Source: Agapetus fuscipes (taxonomy: Eukaryota; Arthropoda; Insecta; Trichoptera; Glossosomatidae). From it: a stretch of 64,000 bases of DNA. Under the pieces are notes generated by a model. The model was not told where the DNA came from, did no database searches, and saw only the letters and a program-made list of their open reading frames with translations. The DNA lies in contig OX637351.1 of the NCBI GenBank assembly GCA_951799405.1, positions 7,534,251-7,598,250 of the forward strand. Direction: 5' to 3'. Position 1 is the stretch's first letter. Every line of letters begins with the position of its first letter. This document shows positions 10,340 through 22,245 of the stretch, in pieces. Position numbers and translations under genes: made by a program.

Positions 10340-13315
10340 CGGCTCAGATGTCTTAATGAAAGAAAATTGGTATAGATTATAGATACTAGCAATCAATTAA
10401 ATAATATGTTATGTATTGTGTTTTCTAACTTTTTATGTCATCAGGTGTGCAAGTCTGCTAATTTTTATTTTTATGTATTTAAAAAAAATGTATAAACATA
10501 TAAATATTATTTAGTCAATCACTAGTATCGCAATATTCAATTTTCTAAAAATTGAAATGATTTTTTTTTTCAGTACAAAAAAAAAACTCAAAAAAATGGG
10601 GCTATATGAGTAAAACACAGTTTTTTTTTACAAGAAATAAATTTTATTAACTTCAAAAATTTTGTCTTCTAAGTTTTTTTTTTCTTTTAATTATTATATT
10701 TTTTAAAACACAGATTAGACAAATAGTTAACAACATTTTTACCACAGAAAATATTTTTTTTAAGAAAAAAATGTATATTGGGAAAGTACTAAGTGAATAT
10801 ATTGCGATGCTAGCGAAAGACTAAATTATATATTTACCTATAAATGATTTTTATGTATTACAAAATAAAAAAAATCCCACAAAGGAAGTATGTATGTTTT
10901 TTGTTTTAAAATGTATATAATGTGTGGTATAAAAAGTTACTTATTTTCAAACTCTAAAGTATAAAGCCAAAGGCGGTAATATAGGTATTTTTTCGAAAAT
11001 TAAATAAATGTAAAAGTACACAGAAAATATTTCCCAGTGTTACCATAATATATTTACATCATTTTCGAAAAAAAATCAGAGATTACTGTCTTAGGTTCTA
11101 CGGGTCTCAAATATGATAGTATTTCTAAATTTGAATTTAAAAAAAAAGTATCATTGGTTTTATTTTATAAAAAAACGTGCTGTTAGATTTAATAGGAAAA
11201 AAAATAAAAACTATAAAACATGCAAAAAGATCCAAATATTATTTTGTAGTTTGTACTTTTTTAGATTCACAGTTTAAAACTAGGAAATTTTATGAATTCC
11301 TCGAAATTAATTTTCTAAATAAAGACTGTTTTCTAGTGTGTAGGTATACATTTAATTGTTTTTTTGTTTTAATGTTACAAAAGAAACTATAACGTGCATT
11401 TGCTCAAATATTTTGTTATCACCAGCTTCACGAAATATCCACCCATACTTTTCAACAGAATTCTCTAAAACTAGGTATTCCAAAGTTCTAATGTTTTTTG
11501 TTTTTTTTTTTTTTAATTTTTACATTTCTAACGAATAAAATACAAGAAAAAAAAACATGAAAATTCGACTCACATATTCTCTCCCATGGTAAAGAGCTCC
11601 GCCAATTTTAACACCTGTACCAAAAACAACTGACATTTTAAATAAAAATAACATATCTCAATTTATAAAGCTTTGAATAGTTTTCAACAGATGGCAATAT
11701 TTATAAAACAAAATACAAAAACATAATATTTTTATGTTTTGTGTATTCACATTATGAAGATTATTTTTTAAACAATTATTCAATTAAATTAAAAATATAG
11801 TTTCTATCTTCACTTTTACTCTGGTAGAGATAAAACTATGTTTTTAATGTTATTTTATTTAAAAAAAAGGAATATCACATTGCAAGCCTTCTGAAGACAG
11901 AAAGTTCAAGTAAATTTATAAAATATTTAAACATTAAAACTGAAAAAAAAAGAATTATTTTATGGAGCAGTTTGAATTTCATAGAAATTCTTATATTAGA
12001 TATTGATGGCATATATTTTATATCGTCGTTAAAATTTATAAATATACTTTATGTTTTAGCGCTAACGAGTTAATTGACAAGCACACATTCAAATCATGAA
12101 AAAGCATGTTAAAAGATTTAAATACGGCATATGTTTAAAAAAGGGGAAAATTTAAGCTGTCACGAGTAGGCTTGCTGTAACTGTAACTCTGTCGCCATTC
12201 TGCTAGGGGTGGCCAGAGCCTCTGCAGAGTTGGTGAATTTAGTTTCTATGCATGCCATCAAAGTTTGAATGTACCTCTGCTATCTGCCATTGCGAAAACA
12301 GTAGATTTATCTGTTAATAAAGCTAAGGAATCAATTTCTGCATTGAAGCTAAAATTAAATAAATCGCAACTAATTCTGTTGTATTACTGAACGCAGTTTG
12401 AGAAAACTGATAAAAAGGATTAAAAGAAAAAATATATAAATAAATAATATAAGTACCTGAAAAGAAACCTTTTAACGATGGATACTTAAAATATTTTATA
12501 CATATTACTGGCTATTTATTTTGATAGAATTGAAAATGGATTTTACAAATTGCTTTGGAGAAAAGAACAGGTTTATCAATGCTTCTTTGTATTTTTATCA
12601 GACGTCATCTTGTACAACTGAATTGTTAGAAATAGTCGTCGTTGCTCGCGATCAAATATTGTAGTTAGCTGCATACGGCAACATTTGGTGATTCATTTAC
12701 AAAATATGGAATGGAATCTCCATTCGTGCAAAGGATACTAATTGTAACGAATTGTTTTTCCGTAGAGTAGATGGCAGGTAGGGTTCAAGATGTAACATTT
12801 CTCCATTTACTAGAAAAATTATTGTAGCTGTTGTCTCTGTTGAAGTTTGTGTGCTTGTATAATGTTTATCTTGATGGAATGATTTAGGATTTTAGGGACG
12901 AGAAACCTTTCCTTCGATGTCAAATACAACTTCAACATTGAGAAAGCCATTCTTCTCCATAACGCATTTTGAAAAATCCTTTTTAAGTTCTAAACAAAAT
13001 ACCCAACGATCCTAATTCTAATTTAAAATAGTTTATTCACTTTACTTAGTCCGGTTAATACAAAGCACTATACGTAAGGCCGTTTAGCTAATCAAAAACC
13101 TTGTCAAGCATAAAAATTAATCGCTACCTAACATTAACGACTTAATGATCGACGCATGTAAAAAAACTGTCAACTCTCAGAAGTTTTTAATGTTATTTAT
13201 TTATTTATAATAATATTTACTATTTTTTTGAGTTTTGTTTCAGATAAGTTGTCAGAAAAAAGTTCTAAAGCAATACTGTCATAGTTTAGTATTTTTTGAG
13301 CGTTTCAGTATTGAC
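10340..13315. other. AT-rich intron interior with few landmarks
   Basis: Mostly A/T homopolymer runs. Landmarks are a probable second M3 copy at 10,965-11,095 and a short LINE family 1 3' end at 12,170-12,235 (CTGTAACTCTGTCGCC, CTAGGGGTGGCCAGAGCCTC). The small open frames near 11.2-11.5 kb are Lys/Phe-rich, as expected from AT-rich noise. 12,235-13,315 holds nothing I recognise. Confidence 0.5.
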
Positions 13316-13320
13316 TAGGT

Positions 13321-15252
13321 CACGTACAATGAGTGGACAATCAAAGCCTGGAGAGGATAGTTGTGATGACAGACCCAGAAGGGCGCAGGGCAGTGGGAAG
13401 ACCCAGAGCAAGGTGGCTGGGACACATACAGTGAATGGACCATCAGAGCCTGGAGAGGATAGTTGTGATGACAGACCCTGAAGGACGCAGGGCAGTGGGA
13501 AGACCCAGAGCAAGGTGGCTGGGACACATACAGTGAATGGACCATCAGAGCCTGGAGAGGATAGTTGTGATGACAGACCCTGAAGGACGCAGGGCAGTGG
13601 GAAGACCCAGAGTAAGGTGGCTGGGACACATACAGTGAATGGACCATCAGAGCCTGGAGAGGATAGTTGTGATGACAGACCCTGAAGGACGCAGGGCAGT
13701 GGGAAGACCCAGAGTAAGGTGGCTGGGACACATACAGTGAATGGACCATCAGAGCCTGGAGAGGATAGTTGTGATGACAGACCCTGAAGGACGCAGGGCA
13801 GTGGGAAGACCCAGAGCAAGGTGGCTGGGACACATACAGTGAATGGACCATCAGAGCCTGGAGAGGATAGTTGTGATGACAGACCCTGAAGGACGCAGGG
13901 CAGTGGGAAGACCCAGAGTAAGGTGGCTGGGACACATACAGTGAATGGACCATCAGAGCCTGGAGAGGATAGTTGTGATGACAGACCCTGAAGGACGCAG
14001 GGCAGTGGGAAGACCCAGAGCAAGGTGGCTGGGACACATACAGTGAATGGACCATCAGAGCCTGGAGAGGATAGTTGTGATGACAGACCCTGAAGGACGC
14101 AGGGCAGTGGGAAGACCCAGAGCAAGGTGGCTGGGACACATACAGTGAATGGACCATCAGAGCCTGGAGAGGATAGTTGTGATGACAGACCCTGAAGGAC
14201 GCAGGGCAGTAGGAAGACCCAGAGTAAGGTGGCTGGGACACATACAGTGAATGGACCATCAGAGCCTGGAGAGGATAGTTGTGATGACAGACCCTGAAGG
14301 ACGCAGGGCAGTAGGAAGACCCAGAGTAAGGTGGCTGGGACACATACAGTGAATGGACCATCAGAGCCTGGAGAGGATAGTTGTGATGACAGACCCTGAA
14401 GGACGCAGGGCAGTAGGAAGACCCAGAGTAAGGTGGCTGGGACACATACAGTGAATGGACCATCAGAGCCTGGAGAGGATAGTTGTGATGACAGACCCTG
14501 AAGGACGCAGGGCAGTAGGAAGACCCAGAGCAAGGTGGCTGGGACACATACAGTGAATGGACCATCAGAGCCTGGAGAGGATAGTTGTGATGACAGACCC
14601 TGAAGGACGCAGGGCAGTGGGAAGACCCAGAGTAAGGTGGCTGGGACACATACAGTGAATGGACCATCAGAGCCTGGAGAGGATAGTTGTGATGACAGAC
14701 CCTGAAGGACGCAGGGCAGTGGGAAGACCCAGAGCAAGGTGGCTGGGACACATACAGTGAATGGACCATCAGAGCCTGGAGAGGATAGTTGTGATGACAG
14801 ACCCTGAAGGACGCAGGGCAGTGGGAAGACCCAGAGTAAGGTGGCTGGGACACATACAGTGAATGGACCATCAGAGCCTGGAGAGGATAGTTGTGATGAC
14901 AGACCCTGAAGGACGCAGGGCAGTGGGAAGACCCAGAGCAAGGTGGCTGGGACACATACAGTGAATGGACCATCAGAGCCTGGAGAGGATAGTTGTGATG
15001 ACAGATCCTGAAGGACGCAGGGCAGTAGGAAGACCCAGAGTAAGGTGGCTGGGACACATACAGTGAATGGACCATCAGAGCCTGGCGAGTATAGTTGTGA
15101 TGAGAGAACCTGAAGGAAGCAGGGCAGTGGGAAGACCCAGAGCAAGGTGGCTGGGACACATACAGGGAATGGACCATCAGAGCCTGGCGAGGATAGTTGT
15201 GATGAGAGACCCTGAAGGACGCAGGGCAGTGGGAAGACCCAGAGCAAGGTGG
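13321..15252 (+). repeat. tandem array, 102-bp unit, about 19 copies, LINE-derived
   Basis: GAATGGACCATCAGAGCCTG recurs every 102 bases with very few changes (GGGAAGACC or AGGAAGACC; CAGAGCAAGG or CAGAGTAAGG). Read on the plus strand each unit encodes MDHQSLERIVVMTDPEGRRA and GRPRARWLGHIQ: the 'GRPR.RWl' and 'RW.GH..RM' motifs of LINE C termini. In nearly all units the codon before MDH is TGA; in the last unit it is GGA. Because 102 is a multiple of three, the minus strand stays open for over 600 codons in two frames, but these are shadows. The first unit is the most diverged. Confidence 0.93.
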
Positions 15253-15600
15253 CAATTTGAAAGGAGGTTTCTCAAAACCATCTTTGATCTGATGAGAGAT
15301 AACAATGGTTGGCTTCGTCGGTACAACAAAGAGCTTTATAGCATCTATAGAGAGCCCAATGTGATCAGTTCTATCAAAGCGCCTGCATTGGGCTCGTCCC
15401 ATAATTAGGATGGACGACACTTAAAACTCAGCCCCACAAGGATAAAGGAGACCAGGAAGGCCAAAAATGCTATGGATGGATCGTGTCAAAGCAGATGCAG
15501 CCAAGGCAGACTGGAGAGCAAACGCGATAGACAGACGAGAGTGAAGGAGAATCCTGGGTTCAATTAAGGCCCACCTTATTGTCGACCTTATTATGATGTA
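15253..15600 (+). pseudogene. LINE ORF2 C-terminal tail following the array
   Basis: Fused directly to the last array unit: FERRFLKTIFDLMRDNNGWL, RRYNKELYSIYREPNVISSI, then after a frameshift RLHWARPIIRMDD, then GRPKMLWMDRVKADAAKADW and WRRILGSIKAHL-like text. It has the same type of motifs as the array unit (RL.WA....RMDD and GRPK..WMDRV). Several frameshifts make it non-functional. Confidence 0.75.
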
Positions 15601-15984
15601 AATTGTACATTCTCTTATATTTGGATAGTTGATTGTTGATTGTGAATTATGACAGTATTTCTTCTCAGGTTTTTAATTTAGAAAGAGTAGAAAATTATAA
15701 AATTACAAAACTAGAAGAATATTTGTACACATGTCATATGTGGGTGTAGGTATTTTAAAGGAACTCATCTGATATATTTTTGAAGTCGATAGCTATTGAT
15801 TATTTCTTTGTGTGTTTGAGCTTAAAAACTATTGTGTGGCCATTGGTGTATGGTATAGTGGACTAGAAATTTGAATAGAAATGCTATATATCCATTTCAG
15901 CTGACATTACCACAAATCATCATCAGTTAGAAAGAGAACAATAATGCTCTCATAGTGAAAACACTCTTAACATAGAACTTCTTG

Positions 15985-16302
15985 GACCGGTCCGTAGTCC
16001 AGTGGCAGCACTTTGGACTCGTAAATGGAAGGTTGTGGATTCGAATCCCCGCGGAGCACAAAATATACCATTTATATTTCCAAATGTGCTCTTTGCTGGG
16101 TTGAAAAATTCATAACCTTACCAAAGACCGGTCACTGAAAGGTCCATCCAACCTTACAACAACTAGGTCTTGCTTGAGAATTGGCGCTTTGTAGCGACGA
16201 CCAAAGCTCGTAAACACCTCTGCCGCACTACAACAAGTGTCATAGACCCCTAAAGTCTTTGAAATCTAGGGAGTCTCCCGCACAGGATTTCTTAAAAAAA
16301 AA
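15985..16302 (+). repeat. SINE-A, full-length copy with 3' extension
   Basis: Head GACCGGTCCGTAGTCCAGTG, box B GGATTCGAATCCC, body AATTGGCGCTTTGTAGCGAC, then a 3' extension CTCCCGCACAGGATTTCTTA ending in an A run. The extended 3' end distinguishes it from A parts fused to SINE-B. Confidence 0.78.
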
Positions 16303-16794
16303 GACCTCTACAACAACAAAAAGTTCCTTATTTTGCATGTCCACACCACTGCTGGATTTGACAGGTCTGGCTGACAGTCGAGAGCCGTATACCGCTTCAT
16401 TGCCGTAAGCCACTTTCTAGTCCACTGGATGTATATTATAATATGACAATGAGTTTACTTTTCATCTTAGTTCATTTCATTTTATTTAAAAAAACTCAAG
16501 CAAATTTAATTCCATTTTAAATTAAGGCAAAATTTCCTCAACTAAAAAATGTACGCAGGTAAGTATATTAGAGAACTACTTAATTTTTTGTATATTTTGG
16601 CATTTCGTGAACACAATTTTATCATTCAGTATATTTTTAAGTATAATAAATATGTATATATACCTACAGGGCCAATATTATAAGCATTCATATACGTTGA
16701 GATCTTGAGCTAAAAATTATGCGACAATTGTTAGAATACAGATGACTTTTTTTAAGTTCGTAGACTATGTTTCAGATATGCAGTGTGCATACCT

Positions 16795-17268
16795 GAAATA
16801 TCCGAATATCCGAAATTGCGAATGAATGGAATATCCAGAGTCATAATAAAAGAAGAGCCTGTATGAAAAAGGTTATAACTCTGGAGGAAATAAAAGAAAT
16901 GGCGGTTGATCTGTAATGTTGGCGGCTAGGGTATATTAAAGTGAAATTTGTTTTATGTTTTAGTTTTTGATGTCCATATATATTATTATTTATTGATTTA
17001 AAAAAATGTAATTTGTCGTGTATGTTCCTTGACTTATAGGTTGGTATGCGGCTGACCACTAATGCTGTAAAAATGGTTCACTTTGCCAATGTCACCCCTG
17101 TTACAGGGAAGGACGGCAAGAGTTGCAGGGTGTATGTCCATTTGAGATTGGTTTTTATGTTGTTGGCTCACATGAGGCATGTACAAGTGTACATGTCTGG
17201 TTGTGAGAATGCATGTAATGTGAATCTCCAATGTAACATATCTTTGCAACTTAGATTAGATTAGATAC
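16795..17268 (+). pseudogene. LINE family 2, 5'-truncated copy
   Basis: Starts at ATATCCGAAATTGCGAATGA (encoding the EIANEWNIQSHNKR-type end), passes VGG-stop at about 16,927, then the 3' UTR, and ends CTTAGATTAGATTAGATA. Compare 54,565-55,375. Confidence 0.75.
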
Positions 17269-17658
17269 AACTCGATTCCCATTGGTTTCCCTTCAATTTT
17301 TAGTTTTGAATTGATCGAAAATATAATTTTTACAAATAAAAACACATTTTTCAAATCCCGCTGTCTAGAGTCTGTGTCGCTACATTGCTTTTCCTTTTTA
17401 CAAACTGTGCACCCATGTAAAGTGTACAAACGCTTCTGGTATTGTTATCTGTCTCTGTCGCACTTGTGTACAATCAATACATCCGTTCCTTTTACTCGCG
17501 AAAGCCGAAGACGAAAAAGCCCAAAAAAAATTAACTGAAATAACTATTGTCGCTCGTGATCAAGGGTTGTAGTTACCTTTGGTGATTCATCAACAGAAAT
17601 TGGTAGAAAAAGTACTTATTGTATCGCATCGTTTGTCTGACGAGTAGATGATTAGTAG

Positions 17659-17979
17659 GACCGGTCCGTAGTCCAGTGGCAACACTTCGGACTCGTAAAT
17701 GGAAGGTTGTGGGTTCGAATCCCGGCAGAGCACAAAAAATATACCATTTATATTTTCCAATTTGCTCTTCGCTGGGTTGAAAAATTCATAAACCTTTACC
17801 AAAGACCGGTCGCTAAAAGATCCATCCAGCCTTACAGCAACTGGGTCTTGCTTGAGTATTGACGCTTTGTAGCAATGACCAAACTCGTAAACACCTCTGG
17901 GGTACTACAACAAGTGTCATAGACCCCTAGAGTCTCTGAAATCTAGGGAGTCTCCCGCACAGGATTTCTTAAAAAAAAG
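17659..17979 (+). repeat. SINE-A, full-length copy
   Basis: GGACCGGTCCGTAGTCCAGT head, GGGTTCGAATCCCGG box B, body, and the CTCCCGCACAGGATTTCTTA extension with a closing A run. It is nearly the same as the copy at 15,985. Confidence 0.8.
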
Positions 17980-19685
17980 GACCATGAATGTGAGAACTGG
18001 CCTCCATGTAACAGATAAAGTGTACCTATAGTTTGACAATTATTTTTAAACTTGTTTGTCAAAGAATATACATGTCTTCTGAATCTGATGACATTGGATA
18101 CGACTTCAACAAATCATTGAGAGACCTGTTCTTATTTTTAACCGCCTTATGTATATGAGCAAAGTTTGAGTGTACCATTCTGCTGCATTCCGTATCTTGT
18201 ACGCGCTTGAGAAAAAATAATATATATGAAAACTACAAACCGCCTGGCGTCCGCCTGAGTTCCAAAGTCACATCATTACAAGTCTAGACAAGTTAGTTCC
18301 TCAAGGGCAGGCTGAGCGTTTGGTTGTTTGTTGACGTTTTGTAATTTTTCATACATACTCCTCAAAAGTCAGGGGTACGTACATTGTGGTTTCAAATCCT
18401 GATTATTTTTTGCCTATTTCCCGGAAAGTAACCTGAAGGTAGGGGGGCTAAATGGGTTTGTAAATTCTGTTTTTTGTTCGTAATTTCAATTAAAAATCAC
18501 CAACCAAGTGTCCAGTGTCCAATGTCCAGCGAAAGAACTATGTTTTATTTGACTTCTAGTATCAAATTGACACATACGAGTAGAATTTTTTATATTGGCC
18601 CAAAGAAATGGAGATTATAAAAACTTTTAAATGATTTAAAATAATTTTCGTTTATATTCGATAGCTTAGTACACAGCGATTTACAACCATTTTTTAATTT
18701 ATCTTTTTGAAGCATTTTATATGGTTATATGTATTTTATTAAAAATATTACTTTCTTAATTATTAAGCTGGTATGAATGAAGCGGGGATGGTTAAGAAAT
18801 TTGAGATGTGGATATGGATACTGTAAAAAATGGTTCACTGCCAATGTCACCCCTGTTTCAGGGAAGGTCGGTAAAACTTGCAGGGTTTATGTTCATTGGA
18901 GGCTTAGATTTTAATTTGTAAGTACACTTGCAGCATTTGTAAACGCGAACTTACACATGCCTGTTTGTAAGAATGCATTTAATATTGAATTTAAAATGTT
19001 AATATATCTTTGCAACTTAGATTATAGATACTGGTTTCAGATACATTTTTGAATATAAAATTGTTTTTGATTATCCATTAATTACGGATGGTTTTGACTT
19101 TTATTTGAAATAAAATTGTGAAGAGGGATGAAATTGGACAGCTTATTTTTGCATTAAATGTATATCGACGGTTAAAAGGAAGTAGGGCGAAGGAATAAGC
19201 GACGTTTTGGTCAAAACTGAGTTATGAATGCTATCCTACTTAAAAATTTCCGACCTTTCTAATGCGCTCACTCCTATAGCTCTACAATGACTTTTTTGTT
19301 GTGTGTACCCAAGCAAACAACTGCGTTTTCGAAGTACGGTTTTTGTGTAACCGACAAGATTTTGGGCTTTTTTTGTCCTAAAGGCGCCTGTGACATAAAA
19401 AAATCGTAAATCTTAAAACCACATTAATAGGAATGCCAATAAATGCCTTTATTTTTTATTTTTAGAGCTCTTTTGATTTTAAGGATATGATAAAAAATAA
19501 AAAATAAAATTCATTTTTCTGCACTCTCTAACTTTAAACTGCTCTCCTGAACAATTAAGTTTTTGTCGCTTATGCCCTATATCTTTTTTTTGCCCTATAT
19601 CCTTAACCATTGATATATTTAAATTATCAATTGAAAATTCATAATTTTTATTTCCTTAATAAATTTTCCAATGTAAATCTGTCAA
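17980..19685. other. intron stretch with a degenerate LINE tail
   Basis: 18,820-19,030 is a degenerate LINE family 2 3' UTR (CACCCCTGTTTCAGGGAAGG; TTTGCAACTTAGATTATAG). The rest shows no coding pattern, inverted ends or tRNA-like boxes that I could support. Confidence 0.5.
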
Positions 19686-20183
19686 GGTAACCCAGCTCCT
19701 CCGAGGGCGTTGTTTCTTATTTCTTGTGATGGCTGAGTAAACCTTGCCATTATTTTATTTCGTATTTGAGTGAAACAAAAAAATGGGAAATTATAACTGA
19801 AACCAAAGCTGTAGACCGAACCATAGCTCTTTGCGTGAAATGCAAGCATTCTACCAACTGAGCTATCAAAGGGATATGAAGCTGAAAATTCATACTAAAA
19901 AATATAATAATGTATCCATAATATCAATACCACCCCTGTTTCAGTGAATGATGGTAAGAGTTGCATTTAAGTTTGACTTTAAACATATAAATGTTAATGA
20001 GGCCGACTTTGCAATTAAGCTAGTGTAACTTCTTTCCGCGTTATCCCCAAAGTGGAACCTATTTATTTTTACAGGTAAGGAGGCTGGCCTTACGCCAACC
20101 GCTTCAGTTGAAGTTTTCTCAGATCCCAAGTGGGTTGGTACTCATTTCTTGTGTAGGCTGAGTAAGCCTTGCCGGATTTTATT
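19686..20183 (-). repeat. SINE-B fragments downstream of exon 11
   Basis: About 20,005-20,183 is a minus-strand SINE-B body (ACAAGAAATGAGTACCAACC, AAGCGGTTGGCGTAAGGCC, GTTACACTAGC); 19,686-19,870 is a second, rearranged piece that includes a head inverse (TACCAACTGAGCTATC). The first supplies the AATAAA noted above. Confidence 0.65.
20178..20183 (-). terminator. polyadenylation signal for the short form, lying in a SINE
   Basis: AATAAA on the minus strand, 52 bases beyond the TGA of exon 11. It sits at the edge of a minus-strand SINE-B fragment (about 20,005-20,183) whose body normally reads AAATAAAATACCGGCAAGG; here it is GTAATAAAATCCGGCAAGG. A second AATAAA lies further on in the same SINE, near 20,065. 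Confidence 0.5.
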
Positions 20184-20234
20184 ACGTTACACTATTATCT
20201 TACACTAAATAAATACTGATTACAATATCAAAAA

Positions 20235-21159
20235 TCAAAGATCTAGTGTGGACGGCGGATCTCTTTTTTCTAGATCCGTAGATCTCCGTGGCGAGAAGAA
20301 ATCCTCTCTAAAGTAAATATTCTCCTCAACGTCCGTCTTGAAACACGGATCCAAATTCAGATCCACCAATGCCAGGTCCGCTTCAAAGGATTCCCATCTG
20401 CAGAGGCCATCCGAATCAACCACCTCTTCCCCCGTCTCTAAAATACAATGCTCTCCAAAATGATCCGGCTTCGTCCTATGCGAATCCAACATAAAATCCG
20501 GAGTTAAAATTGCACTGGGAGACGACGGGGTGTTTGAATAACCCGGATTTCTCCTGTGCGGCGAATAGTTCTCTTCTGAATTACCTTTTTCTAAGCTATT
20601 CATGGAGACAAAGTGCGACGAGAAAGTCTGTGAATTTTTAGACGACTCGCCCGGACTTACGTTTGGCGGAGGTGTGTCTGGCGTTTTCGTGCCGTTGTGA
20701 ACGTCAAAACTCCTAAATTCTTCTAAATTCCTATACTCGTCGACCATATACTGCGTTTGTTCCATTACAGTTACGTTGCATTCTTCGTTTACGGTTGTTT
20801 CTTCGTTTATTCGTTCCGATAGCATCTCGTAGGAACGAATCCCTGATACATTGCATCTGTATTCTTCTTCCTTGATTCGACTCGTGCAAGGAAGCGTGAT
20901 ACCTGAGAGCTTTGAAATGGAATCGTATACGGCTCCGGTGGACGCAAAGCTTACGGAATGGTGCCGTATTGGTTCCTGGTGGTTGGCCTGCTGGTCCATG
21001 ATCCGGAGGTTTCCGTGTCGGTCCCTGGGGCCGAGGCTGCTTGCAAACTGTACCTGGCGCTGCTGAGAGTCCAGGGTGACTTCCGAGTAGCAGCCGAACG
21101 GCGCCGGTGACTCCATCGGAGAGCTGAGAGGAGTGCCGTTGGAAGAGTTGACGCGGCAA
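20235..21159 (-). CDS. RhoGEF exon 11: acidic Ser/Pro-rich tail, alternative terminal exon
   Basis: The acceptor tgatttccag precedes 21,159; the first base completes Ile of the PH helix. The frame then runs 308 codons to a TGA at 20,237-20,235 (end: STLDL). It opens CRVNSSNGTPLSSPMESPAP and is rich in Ser, Glu, Asn and Pro, with no recognised domain. Part-way, at TPDTPPPN, a perfect donor GTAAGT lies in phase 0 (intron from 20,660), so the exon can either be spliced there or read through to the stop. AATAAA at 20,183-20,178 follows the stop by about 50 bases. The segment after the donor (SPGESSKNSQTF..., ETGEEVVDSDGL...) keeps protein-like composition, so read-through looks like a real second C terminus rather than intron noise. 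Confidence 0.85.
20655..20660 (-). promoter_or_regulatory. internal splice donor deciding between two C termini
   Basis: Minus strand reads CCAAAC|GTAAGT, a full-consensus intron side of a donor, in phase 0. All downstream minus-strand exons from 5,869 also chain from phase 0. Using it gives a 499-base exon 11 joined to exon 12; ignoring it gives the TGA at 20,235. Use of the site is inferred. Confidence 0.65.
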
Positions 21160-21309
21160 CTGGAAATCAACAAATTTAATTATCGTACCTCTTTAATTTC
21201 AATTAGACTTATAATCAAATGATATATATCTTTGCAACTTAGATTTAGATTCAGTTTCATCTCTTTTTGAACACCAATTCTGAGTTTGCAGTGGTGAAAT
21301 TCACTGGTG

Positions 21310-21672
21310 ATTAGTTCCATACTGCAGGTGCACCTTCTTCTTCTTTTTGTGCCACCTCTATCGAATATCGGCGATCATCATAGCTTTTTTGACTTAGGAT
21401 GCTGCGGCTCGAAACAGGGACTTGGTGCTTCTGCCGAACCACTGTCGCAGGTTTTTCAGCCACAATGTCCTTCGGCGTCCCTGAGATCTTCTCACCTCAA
21501 TCTTACCCTGTATGATAAGATGAAGGAGACGGTATTCTCATTTCTCAAAATGTGACTGAAGTACATCAGTTTTTTCTGCTTAATGGTTGGCAGAAGCTCC
21601 TTTGTAGTAGTGCGCATTCGTTGGAGGACAACTTCATTATGGGGACTCGATCACGCCAAGAGATCCAAGGGT
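21310..21672 (-). pseudogene. RTE-like LINE tail next to exon 10
   Basis: On the minus strand the sequence parallels 62,180-62,530: GGCGTGATCGAGT, GCGCACTACTACAAAGGAGC, ACATTTTGAGAAATGAGAAT, GGGTAAGATTGAGGTGAGAA and CCTGCGACAGTGGTTCGG. It encodes the 'ELLpTIKqrKlmYFgHIlR' and 'LRQWFG' type C terminus. It stops about 28 bases short of the exon 10 donor. Confidence 0.65.
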
Positions 21673-21700
21673 GCAGGAGCACCAGCGGGTATAAACTCAC

Positions 21701-21854
21701 ATTTGTCGCAGCAGAAGGCTCTGCCACACGGCCTTGAGGTCTGGGGACGGCGCCCTCAGCAGCAGGGTCCTGCAGCGGGTCCTGGTGGGTTGCCCACACC
21801 TGGCTGTGGGACTCCCGGCTCTGCCTGTCCCTACGCTCAGCCGAAACTCATTGG
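21701..21854 (-). CDS. RhoGEF exon 10: PH domain, C-terminal helix
   Basis: The acceptor attgcttccag precedes 21,854 and the donor GTGAGTTTAT follows 21,701. The in-phase text begins NEFRLSVGTGRAGSP and ends SPDLKAVWQSLLLRQ + AT. The closing part is the diagnostic PH C-terminal helix with the invariant Trp (here KAVWQSLL). It is easily missed because the two other frames over this stretch are also long; only this one joins both neighbours in phase (2 bases in, 2 bases out). A degraded LINE begins within about 30 bases of its donor on the intron side. Confidence 0.88.
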
Positions 21855-21943
21855 CTGGAAGCAATTGTTTACAGATAAATATAAAACAAGGTTGTATTTG
21901 GATTCAACATTATCATGGTAAAGGTATATGAGGTATATTGTCC

Positions 21944-22245
21944 AGTCGATAGCTCAGTTTGTAGAGTGCTTGCATTCCATGCCGTGAGCTCGGGTTCAAA
22001 TCCCGCCGTGGGTGTCAGAAATGATTTCCCATTTCGGTTTTTATTTCAAACCCTAAAATAAAATACCGGTTTACTCATACTCAGCCTTCACAAGAAATGA
22101 GTACCAGCCCCCTCCGGAGCTGGAAAATCCCCATTTCAAATGAAGTGGTTGGCGTAAGGCCGACCCCCTTACCTGTTAAAATAAAAAAGTTCCACTCGCC
22201 ACATGCGAAACCCTTCAGAGATAACACGGTAAGAAGTCACAACTA
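21944..22245 (+). repeat. SINE-B, single copy
   Basis: Head AGTCGATAGCTCAGTTTGTA, box B GGGTTCAAATCCC, then AAAATAAAATACCGG, body TGAAGTGGTTGGCGTAAGGC and end GAAGTCACAACTAGTGTGG. It is a little degraded at both ends. Confidence 0.75.

Noticed and set aside
13321..15252. CRISPR-like regular repeat
   Set aside because: The units are contiguous without spacers and the genome is eukaryotic.
13286..15420. Two minus-strand open frames of 653 and 701 codons made of a 34-residue repeat
   Set aside because: The 102-bp unit is a multiple of three, so frames without a stop in one unit stay open through all. The plus strand shows that the unit is LINE code. The repeats have no signal peptide logic or variation expected of a real repeat protein.
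15985..16060. Possible true tRNA genes at the many box A/box B sequences
   Set aside because: The sequences are followed by a shared SINE body, recur many times, and do not fold into a full cloverleaf with a plausible anticodon arm.
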